DNA of 13,358 bases from Streptomyces sp. NRRL F-5630 (lineage in GTDB: Bacteria; Actinomycetota; Actinomycetes; Streptomycetales; Streptomycetaceae): assembly GCF_000719475.1 (NCBI RefSeq), contig NZ_JOGO01000110.1:1-13358 (forward strand), read 5' to 3'. The translations under genes were made by a program, and so were the position numbers. This document shows positions 6,571 to 11,327 of the stretch, in pieces; position 1 is the first letter of the stretch, and the number at the start of each line of letters is the position of its first letter. Below the pieces are notes generated by a model. That model ran no database searches. It saw only the letters and a program-made list of their open reading frames with translations, and was not told the DNA's origin.

Positions 6571-7509
6571 ATGCGCGCGCGATTCAAGGTACCCCTGGGC
6601 ATCACGGCGGGAATCGGGGCGACGGCGGCGGCCGGCCTCGTCTACGCGGCGGGTTTCGAGGTGAGGTCGTTCCGGCTGCGCCGGGTCACGATCCCCTGCC
6701 TGCCGGAGGGAATGCGTCCGCTGCGCGTCCTCCAGGTCTCGGACATCCACATGGTGTGCGGCCAGAAGAAGAAGCGCCGCTGGCTCCAGTCGCTCGCCGG
6801 ACTGCGCCCGGACTTCGTGATCAACACGGGCGACAACCTCTCGGACCCCCAGGGGGTACCGGAGGTCCTGGACGCGCTCGGACCGCTCATGGAGTTCCCG
6901 GGCGCGTACGTCTTCGGCTCGAACGACTACTACGGGCCACGGCTGCGCAACCCGGGCCGCTACCTCCTGGAGAAGGCGCGCGGCGCGCACGGCCTCAACG
7001 GCAACGCTCCCGCCCAGAACGTGGTGCACAACCCGTGGGAGGAACTGCGGGACGGCTTCGACGCGGCGGGCTGGCTCAACCTGACCAACACCCGCGGCAC
7101 CCTGAAGATCGACGGCCGCCGCATCGGCCTGACGGGCATCGACGACCCGCACATCAAGCGGGACCGCTACACGGAGGTCGCGGGCGGCCCCGACCCGGCC
7201 GCGGACGTCTCCTTCGGCATCGTCCACGCCCCGTACCTGCGCGCCCTGGACGCCTTCACGGCCGACGGCTACCCCCTGATCCTGGCCGGTCACACCCACG
7301 GCGGCCAGCTCTGCGTCCCCTTCTACGGGGCCCTGGTCACCAACTGCGACCTGGACACGGACCGTGTGAAGGGCCTCTCCACCCACACCACCGCCGGCCA
7401 CACCGCCCACCTGCACGTCTCCGCGGGCTGCGGCACCAACCGCTACACCCCCGTCCGCTTCGCCTGCCCCCCCGAGGCCAGCCTCCTCACCCTGACCCCT
7501 GCGGCCTGA
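6571..7509 (+). CDS. Membrane-anchored calcineurin-like metallophosphoesterase
   Basis: A 312-residue phosphoesterase of the YkuE/YaeI-like group. An N-terminal hydrophobic segment (residues about 5-27, LGITAGIGATAAAGLVYAAG) anchors it to the membrane. Metal-site motifs are SDIH (57-60, D58 and H60), TGDN (86-89, D88), GSND (116-119), the HAP region in VHAPYL (about 217-222) and AGHTHGGQ (239-246, H241 and H243). The usual GNHD motif reads GSND here, so the metal-binding Asn and the catalytic His positions are altered. I believe this is common in the actinobacterial relatives, but the effect on activity is unknown. The substrate is unknown; relatives are linked to cell-envelope or lipid phosphate metabolism. 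The start is ATG 6571, probably leaderless. The gene lies next to the PBP block, as a metallophosphoesterase does in mycobacteria (Rv3683). Confidence 0.87.
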   Translation: MRARFKVPLGITAGIGATAAAGLVYAAGFEVRSFRLRRVTIPCLPEGMRPLRVLQVSDIHMVCGQKKKRRWLQSLAGLRPDFVINTGDNLSDPQGVPEVLDALGPLMEFPGAYVFGSNDYYGPRLRNPGRYLLEKARGAHGLNGNAPAQNVVHNPWEELRDGFDAAGWLNLTNTRGTLKIDGRRIGLTGIDDPHIKRDRYTEVAGGPDPAADVSFGIVHAPYLRALDAFTADGYPLILAGHTHGGQLCVPFYGALVTNCDLDTDRVKGLSTHTTAGHTAHLHVSAGCGTNRYTPVRFACPPEASLLTLTPAA

Positions 7510-7517
7510 GAACCGGA

Positions 7518-7547
7518 TTTCGCCCTGGGCCCGGAGTCGGCTAAAGT
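7518..7547 (+). promoter_or_regulatory. Promoter of the tRNA-Pro gene
   Basis: TTTCGC (7518-7523) and TAAAGT (7542-7547) are 18 bases apart, giving a start near 7554. GTTGTCG-CCA-CGACAAC (7552-7568) is a 7-bp hairpin at the 5' end of the precursor. The -35 is weak. TAAAGT within GTCGGCTAAAGT is a common Streptomyces stable-RNA -10 context. Confidence 0.55.
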
Positions 7548-7600
7548 ATCGGTTGTCGCCACGACAACATCACCACCGAGTGACCAGTCGCCGACGACAC

Positions 7601-7674
7601 CGGGGTGTGGCGCAGCTTGGCAGCGCGCTTCGTTCGGGACGAAGAGGTCGTGGGTTCAAATCCCGCCACCCCGA
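7601..7674 (+). tRNA. tRNA-Pro (anticodon CGG)
   Basis: A 74-base cloverleaf. The acceptor stem CGGGGTG (7601-7607) pairs with CACCCCG (7667-7673), and A7674 is the discriminator base. The anticodon arm CTTCG/CGAAG encloses TTCGGGA, giving anticodon CGG, which reads the codon CCG frequent in this genome. The T arm is GTGGG-TTCAAAT-CCCGC. CCA is not encoded (ACA follows). The 3' end is a typical integration target, and an integrase-like remnant lies 80 bases downstream. Confidence 0.97.
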
Positions 7675-7689
7675 CAGCTGAAACAGCAG

Positions 7690-7727
7690 ATCAGAGGCAC
7701 CGACTCACGTGAGTCGGTGCCTCTGAT
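7690..7727. terminator. 38-bp perfect palindrome, bidirectional terminator after tRNA-Pro
   Basis: A 19-bp arm (7690-7708, ATCAGAGGCACCGACTCAC) is followed at once by its exact complement (7709-7727). It starts 16 bases after the tRNA and ends 25 bases before the stop of the antisense integrase fragment, so it can terminate both. The complete symmetry with no spacer is stronger than termination requires. Confidence 0.8.
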
Positions 7728-7752
7728 TCGTTATGCGTGTCTATCTGCGTGA

Positions 7753-7850
7753 CTACCGCTCCGGGGGCGGTGGCGTCCCGGAGGTCTCGCCCATGGCGGC
7801 GGCCCCGGTCTGGATGACCGGGCGGATCTGCGTGCGGTACACCTCCTCGG
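7753..7850 (-). pseudogene. C-terminal remnant of a tyrosine site-specific integrase
   Basis: On the minus strand, the frame ending at the TAG (7753-7755) reads LPEEVYRTQIRPVIQTGAAA then MGETSGTPPPER. The VYR-x-QIRPVIQTGA-x-xM pattern resembles the C-terminal end of pSAM2-like actinobacterial tyrosine integrases, as I remember them. Everything upstream, including the catalytic Arg/His/Tyr region, is missing: the sense strand becomes a DUF5753 coding fragment from about 7851. Integrase genes of such elements lie beside the target tRNA, as this does beside tRNA-Pro. No second copy of the tRNA 3' end (attR) is visible in the window. The match is short and rests on recognition alone. Confidence 0.6.
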
Positions 7851-8318
7851 GCAGTCCTCGACGAGGCGGTGCTGTGGCGCTCCGTCGGTGGGAGCGAGGT
7901 CGTCGCCGAGCAGTGGGCCGCGCTCCGCAAAGCGGCTGCCCAGCGGCACATCACCCTTCAGGTGTTGCCGTTCGACCAGGGCGCGCACGACGTCATGGGC
8001 GGCTCGCTCACCCTGCTGACGATGCCCGACGGCTCCGAGATCGCCTACACCGAAGGGGCCCACTACGGGCAACTCATCGAAGAACCGGACGAGGTCAGGG
8101 CCTTCGCGCTGGCCTACGATCGGTTGCGGGCGGTGGCACTGCCCCCGCTCATATCGCGCGACATGATCCGTTCCGTGAGGGAGGACCACCACCGTGGAGC
8201 GAAGGTCCCGGCACCGGCTGACCGGCGCCGCCTGGCGCAGAAGCAGCTACAGCAACCAGGAGGGCGGCGACTGCGTGGAGGTGGCCGACGGGCTCGCGGC
8301 CGTCGTACCGGTACGTGA
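7851..8318 (+). pseudogene. Truncated DUF5753 protein, N-terminal part lost
   Basis: From AVLDEAVLWRSVGGSEVVAE through LQVLPFDQGAHDVMGGS, LLTMPDGSEIAYTEGA and AFALAYDRLRAVALP this is the C-terminal part of a DUF5753 domain. DUF5753 proteins are Streptomyces regulators that normally carry an N-terminal XRE helix-turn-helix and are about 280 residues long. Here only about 110 residues of homology remain. The frame is closed by a TGA at 7815-7817, and the first possible start is GTG 7869 inside the domain. The usual stop near 8190 also seems lost, since the frame runs on to 8318 and overlaps the DUF397 gene by 125 bases with low-quality Arg/Gly sequence. The left junction abuts the antisense integrase fragment, so a deletion probably removed the DNA-binding half. 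Confidence 0.78.
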
Positions 8319-8412
8319 CAGCAAGGCCGCGCCCCACGGGCCGGTCCTCACCTTCGCGGCCGCCTCCTGGCGCGCGTTCGTCTCGGACGTCAAGGGCGGC
8401 CCGGCGGGCTGA
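8194..8412 (+). CDS. DUF397 domain protein
   Basis: A 72-residue single-domain protein. WRRSSYSNQEGGDCVEVAD (about 14-32), VPVRDSK (about 38-44) and the end GPVLTFAAASWRAFVSDVK are the DUF397 hallmarks, and the domain looks complete. The start is GTG 8194 with AGGGAGGA (8178-8185) 8 bases upstream. DUF397 proteins are normally paired with an XRE-DUF5753 regulator, and some such pairs behave like toxin-antitoxin or developmental-switch modules. Here the partner immediately upstream is truncated, so the gene is an orphan unless it works with a partner elsewhere. No promoter of its own is evident. A strong hairpin follows at 8436. Confidence 0.85.
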   Translation: MERRSRHRLTGAAWRRSSYSNQEGGDCVEVADGLAAVVPVRDSKAAPHGPVLTFAAASWRAFVSDVKGGPAG

Positions 8413-8435
8413 CGTTCAGGTGGGAAGTGGATGGC

Positions 8436-8473
8436 GCGGGGCCGGTGGCGCGTACGTGCGCGAGCGGCCCCGC
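8436..8473 (+). terminator. Hairpin terminator after the DUF397 gene
   Basis: GCGGGGCC (8436-8443) pairs with GGCCCCGC (8466-8473), with an inner GCGC/GCGC stem (8448-8451 and 8458-8461) around GTACGT. It starts 24 bases after the stop. Confidence 0.7.
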
Positions 8474-8532
8474 AGCCGTCTGCCCGGCCGCAGCGCGGCG
8501 CACCGGGACCTCCGTCCACCGCCACCCGTCGC

Positions 8533-8558
8533 CCGGGACCCCATCCGCCGGGTCCCGG
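8533..8558. terminator. Second hairpin in the 8413-8776 non-coding stretch
   Basis: CCGGGACCC (8533-8541) and GGGTCCCGG (8550-8558) form a perfect 9-bp stem with an 8-base loop. It may be a backup terminator isolating the regulator gene downstream. I see no gene in 8413-8776; the other elements there (palindrome, promoter, leader hairpin) are listed separately. Confidence 0.5.
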
Positions 8559-8637
8559 TGTGCCGCCGGTCTCCTGAAAGGACCGAGGGAAAGAACTCCC
8601 GCCCTCCCGCCCGCCTCGCGCGGGCGCCGGCGCGGGG

Positions 8638-8655
8638 CTCACCCGTACGGGTGAG
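8638..8655. promoter_or_regulatory. 18-bp palindrome next to the regulator promoter, likely operator
   Basis: CTCACCCGTACGGGTGAG is perfectly symmetric and ends 4 bases before the TTGCAC -35 at 8660. Its size and position fit a dimeric repressor or activator site. An obvious candidate is the winged-helix protein encoded at 8777, which would then autoregulate. Confidence 0.55.
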
Positions 8656-8659
8656 TGGC

Positions 8660-8689
8660 TTGCACGCCGCTCGCACAGGCGGCTACGTT
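8660..8689 (+). promoter_or_regulatory. Promoter of the winged-helix/zinc-ribbon gene
   Basis: TTGCAC (8660-8665) and TACGTT (8684-8689) are separated by 18 bases, the best -35/-10 pair in the window. The start is expected near 8696, giving a leader of about 80 bases. Confidence 0.65.
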
Positions 8690-8713
8690 CGCCCCGACAA
8701 CCGCACACAGAAC

Positions 8714-8748
8714 GGCCCCCGCCGGGACGGCAATCCCGGACGAGGGCC
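8714..8748 (+). promoter_or_regulatory. Structured 5' leader hairpin before the winged-helix gene
   Basis: GGCCC (8714-8718) pairs with GGGCC (8744-8748), CG (8720-8721) with CG (8741-8742), and CCGGGA (8722-8727) with TCCCGG (8734-8739). This is one long stem with a C/A mismatch, a bulged A and a CGGCAA loop. It lies inside the predicted leader, 9 bases before the AGGAAG ribosome binding site (8758-8763). A role in attenuation or translation control is inferred, not shown. Confidence 0.55.
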
Positions 8749-8776
8749 TGACCACCCAGGAAGACCAACCTTCCCG

Positions 8777-9997
8777 ATGGCTGACACGCAGTTTAACGCG
8801 CCCTCCTGCGCCCCTTCCGGGGCTTCACCGGGCTCCACGGCCCCCGCCGAAACCGCCCCCACCCCTGCTTTGGGTGCCGCCACCACGCCGCGCCACCCCT
8901 CCGGGGTTCCCGCCGACCCACGTCCCGGCACCGGCGGCCCCGCTGACTCGCACCAGGCCGCCGAAGCCCCCGACGACTCCCACCCCGGCTCCGGCGTCCT
9001 CCACGTCCGCACCCGGCTCACCAGCGGCTTCACGGTCCTCGCCAACGCCCTCCTCCAGCGGCGCGGCAGCGCCGTCACGGTCGGCGTCGCTGCGTACATC
9101 TTCTCGCTGCCCGACGGCGCCCCCGTGTCCATCGCCGCGCTCCGCGCCCACTTCACCGAGGGCGAGGTCCTCATCTCCCGGGCATTGCGGGAGCTGGAGG
9201 CGGCGGGCTACCTGGAGCGGCGGCGCGTGCGGCTCGCGTCGGGGAGGTTCCGTACGTGCACGTACCTGCACGACGTGCCGGTCGGCGGCGGGAGTGGGGC
9301 GCGGCGTCGGGTGCGGCAGCGGGAGGGTGCGGAGCGCACCGGCGGACGGTCGCCCCGGCACGAGGGACGAGCCCGCACGCGGACCGGCGAGTCGGCGCCC
9401 ATTGCGGCAGCGGTCTCCTCCCGGGCCCATGAGAGCGGGGCTCGCGCCGCTGCCATCCCTCTGCATCCGTCCGTCCCTGGTGAACGTGAACCCGTGCCGC
9501 TCGACGCCGTCGATCCACGCGCCCTCCTCGTGCTCGCCTCGCTCCGGCGCCGCGATCCGCGCCTCGTGCTCTCCGAGCGCGACGCGGCGGACCTGAGTCC
9601 CGCCATCGGCCGCTGGCTCGCCTCCGGACTCAGCGCGAGCCGGATCGCTGACGTCCTCACCGAACGCCTTCCCGACCACTTCGTCAGCCGTCCCGCCGCG
9701 CTCCTCGCCTTCCGGCTCAGGGACACCCCGCTGGCCGCGCCGCCCCGGTCCTCCACCCCAACTGCCCCCGCAGCACCCGCCGTCCACCCGTTCCACACCT
9801 GTGACGGCTGCGAGCGGGTCTTCCGCGCCCCAAAGCCGGGGCGCTGTCGCGACTGCCGCTCCGGGCCACGGGAGAAGGCGGCCTTCGCTCGCCCTTCCTT
9901 AGGGCACGCAGGGGTCCCGGCGACGGATAGCACGGCAGTCGGGCCCGTCGCACGGCGAGTGGCGGGATTCGCGCCGGGGCGCGGGGCGCTCCCGTAG
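8777..9997 (+). CDS. Winged-helix DNA-binding protein with C-terminal zinc ribbon
   Basis: A 406-residue putative transcription regulator. Residues 1-73 are a disordered Pro/Ala/Thr-rich head. Residues about 74-165 form a winged helix: VLHVRTRLTSGFTVLANALL, then a helical region around VGVAAYIFSLPDG, the recognition part LISRALRELEAAGYLERRR and a wing GRFRTCTYLHD. A basic Arg/Gly linker follows. A second helical region (about 240-320) contains LLVLASLRRRDPRLVLSERD and FVSRPAALLAFRL. Cys342, Cys345, Cys357 and Cys360 form a CxxC-x11-CxxC zinc ribbon. Similar Streptomyces proteins are annotated only as helix-turn-helix proteins and often sit near XRE/DUF397 genes. I chose ATG 8777 because the wing-domain family begins with a short disordered head and AGGAAG lies 13 bases upstream (a long spacing). 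The open frame extends upstream to 8315 but through promoter and hairpin sequence. The ligand and targets are unknown. Confidence 0.78.
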   Translation: MADTQFNAPSCAPSGASPGSTAPAETAPTPALGAATTPRHPSGVPADPRPGTGGPADSHQAAEAPDDSHPGSGVLHVRTRLTSGFTVLANALLQRRGSAVTVGVAAYIFSLPDGAPVSIAALRAHFTEGEVLISRALRELEAAGYLERRRVRLASGRFRTCTYLHDVPVGGGSGARRRVRQREGAERTGGRSPRHEGRARTRTGESAPIAAAVSSRAHESGARAAAIPLHPSVPGEREPVPLDAVDPRALLVLASLRRRDPRLVLSERDAADLSPAIGRWLASGLSASRIADVLTERLPDHFVSRPAALLAFRLRDTPLAAPPRSSTPTAPAAPAVHPFHTCDGCERVFRAPKPGRCRDCRSGPREKAAFARPSLGHAGVPATDSTAVGPVARRVAGFAPGRGALP

Positions 9998-10000
9998 CCT
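9995..10000 (+). promoter_or_regulatory. -10 element TAGCCT overlapping the regulator stop codon
   Basis: TAGCCT ends exactly 6 bases before ATG 10007, so the methyltransferase mRNA may start at its A. The first three bases are the TAG stop codon of the winged-helix gene. No ribosome binding site precedes the ATG and no -35 is obvious. Confidence 0.5.
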
Positions 10001-10006
10001 CCCCGC

Positions 10007-10738
10007 ATGAGCTTCCCGCCGCCCCGTGCCGTCACTTCCGCCGAGAAAACCGTGGGGTCCCTGGTCGCTCCCGAAGGGGGTCCCGCCGTGCGGGGCTCCT
10101 ACGACACCGTCGCGGAGAGTTACGCGGAGCTGGTCGGGCAGGGGATGGAGGCCGAAGCCCTTTGGGAGCGGGCGGTGTTGGGGGTCGTCGCCGCGTCGGT
10201 CGCGGCGGGGGCGGTCGTCGGGGATCTGGGGTGCGGGACCGGGCGGGTGGCGGGGTATCTGCGGGGGCTCGGGGTGTCCGTCGTGGGGGTGGATCTCTCG
10301 CCGGGGATGCTGCGGGTCGCCGCGCGTGATCATGCTCACGTGGATTTCGCCGCGGGGGACATGACGCGGCTGCCGCTCGCGACCGGGGTGCTCGGCGGAG
10401 CGCTCGCCTGGTACTCGACCGTGCACTCCTCCGACGAGCAAGTCGACGCCATGGCGGCCGAGTTCGCGCGTGTGCTCGCGCCCGGTGGGGTGTTGTGCGT
10501 CGCGTTCAAGGTGGGGCCGGACGGATCGGCTCCGGCGAGCTGGCTGCTGCACGCGTACGGGCGCCCCGTCCGGCTGCCCGTCTACCGGCGGCCGGTCGAC
10601 GAACTGTGCGCGATCCTCGGCCGCCACGGGCTCACCGAGACGGCCCGCGTCGTGCGGCAGCCGGAGGACCGGGAAGCAACGCCGCAGGGGTTCGTGCTGT
10701 TCCGTCGCGCGGCCCGAGTGGCAGGATCGGCGTCATGA
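10007..10738 (+). CDS. Class I SAM-dependent methyltransferase
   Basis: A 243-residue soluble methyltransferase of the UbiE/Methyltransf_11-like type. [12 protein letters not shown] (about 31-42) is the usual helix before the fold. [15 protein letters not shown] contains the SAM-binding motif I (D73, G75-C76-G77-T78-G79). [11 protein letters not shown] has the acidic residue Asp96 that contacts the ribose. GDMTRLPL is motif II, and [16 protein letters not shown] is the post-motif strand. No substrate-specific domain is seen, so the target (small molecule, lipid or antibiotic) is open. The N-terminal 30 residues are not part of the fold. The start at ATG 10007 has a leaderless-type -10. The stop overlaps the macrodomain start as ATGA, which suggests co-expression. 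Confidence 0.85.
   Translation: MSFPPPRAVTSAEKTVGSLVAPEGGPAVRGSYDTVAESYAELVGQGMEAEALWERAVLGVVAASVAAGAVVGDLGCGTGRVAGYLRGLGVSVVGVDLSPGMLRVAARDHAHVDFAAGDMTRLPLATGVLGGALAWYSTVHSSDEQVDAMAAEFARVLAPGGVLCVAFKVGPDGSAPASWLLHAYGRPVRLPVYRRPVDELCAILGRHGLTETARVVRQPEDREATPQGFVLFRRAARVAGSAS
10722..10727 (+). promoter_or_regulatory. Possible internal -10 (CAGGAT) for the macrodomain gene
   Basis: CAGGAT ends 7 bases before ATG 10735, inside the last codons of the methyltransferase. This AGGAT-plus-7 arrangement is frequent before Streptomyces genes. It may be a leaderless -10, or AGGA may act as a weak ribosome binding site for coupled translation. The two readings cannot be separated by eye. Confidence 0.35.
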
Positions 10739-11265
10739 GCGATACGGAGCGGAAGCGGCCGGAACTGACAGTGGTGCGCGGGGATATCACCCGCCAGGAC
10801 GTGGACGCGCTGGTGAACGCGGCGAACTCCTCGTTGCAGGGCGGCGGGGGTGTGGACGGTGCCCTGCACCGCGCCGCCGGGCCCGAACTCGCCCGTGCCG
10901 GGCGGGACATCGCGCCGTGCCAACCCGGTGACGCCAAGGCCACCCCCGCCTTCCGGCTCTCACCGCCGGTCCGCCACGTGATCCACACCGTGGGCCCGGT
11001 CTGGCACGGAGGCGGCAACGGCGAGCGCGAGACGCTCGCCTCCTGCTACCGCCGCTGCCTGGAGGTCGCCGACGCGCTGGGCGACGTCACCAGCATCGCC
11101 TTCCCGTCCATCTCGACGGGCATCTACGGCTTCCCGGCGGACGAGGCCGCCGCGATCGCGGTCCGCACGCTGCGCGCCACACCGACAGGCGTCACGGAGA
11201 TCCGGCTCGTCGGGTTCGACGAGCCGGGGTACGAGGTGCTGCGGGACGCGGTGGCGGAAGGCTGA
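10735..11265 (+). CDS. Macrodomain protein, ADP-ribose/O-acetyl-ADP-ribose hydrolase type
   Basis: A 176-residue single macrodomain of the MacroD/YmdB class, which hydrolyses O-acetyl-ADP-ribose and can remove ADP-ribose from acidic side chains. RGDIT (15-19), [19 protein letters not shown] (27-45, with Asn31 and Asp41 at the catalytic positions), [10 protein letters not shown] and [10 protein letters not shown] (125-134) are all present, so it should be active. The start is ATG 10735, because the frame upstream runs through the methyltransferase in another frame and family members begin just before RGDIT. It overlaps the methyltransferase stop by 4 bases. No ADP-ribosyltransferase gene is seen in the window, so the partner reaction is unknown. 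A long hairpin follows the stop. Confidence 0.9.
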   Translation: MSDTERKRPELTVVRGDITRQDVDALVNAANSSLQGGGGVDGALHRAAGPELARAGRDIAPCQPGDAKATPAFRLSPPVRHVIHTVGPVWHGGGNGERETLASCYRRCLEVADALGDVTSIAFPSISTGIYGFPADEAAAIAVRTLRATPTGVTEIRLVGFDEPGYEVLRDAVAEG

Positions 11266-11271
11266 GCGGGC

Positions 11272-11327
11272 CGGGAGCCCGTCACGGGTCGTACCGGGCG
11301 CTCGCGCCCAGCGGTGACGGGCTCCCG
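11272..11327. terminator. Bidirectional hairpin spanning the helicase stop codon
   Basis: CGGGAGCCCGTCAC (11272-11285) and GTGACGGGCTCCCG (11314-11327) are a perfect 14-bp inverted repeat. A second hairpin, GGGCG-CTCG-CGCCC (11296-11309), lies in the 28-base loop. The left arm starts 7 bases after the macrodomain stop and contains the helicase stop codon. The right arm encodes part of the last 15 helicase residues. It probably terminates both convergent genes. Confidence 0.75.

Noticed and set aside
7731..8192. 153-codon minus-strand frame across the DUF5753 remnant
   Set aside because: The sense strand has clear DUF5753 homology over the same bases. Only the segment below about 7850 looks like a real minus-strand remnant, and it is in a different frame.
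8315..8776. N-terminal extension of the winged-helix gene
   Set aside because: The extra codons run through terminator-like hairpins, the 18-bp palindrome, the promoter and the leader. Composition is Arg/Pro-rich and no start there has a ribosome binding site.
7675..9000. Second attachment site (copy of the tRNA-Pro 3' end)
   Set aside because: I looked for GGTTCAAATCCCGCC and the CACCCCGA end downstream and saw no copy in the window, so no element boundary can be drawn.
10495..10734. Longer start for the macrodomain gene
   Set aside because: It would overlap the methyltransferase by about 240 bases in another frame. The family begins just before RGDIT, and ATG 10735 overlaps the upstream stop in the usual ATGA way.
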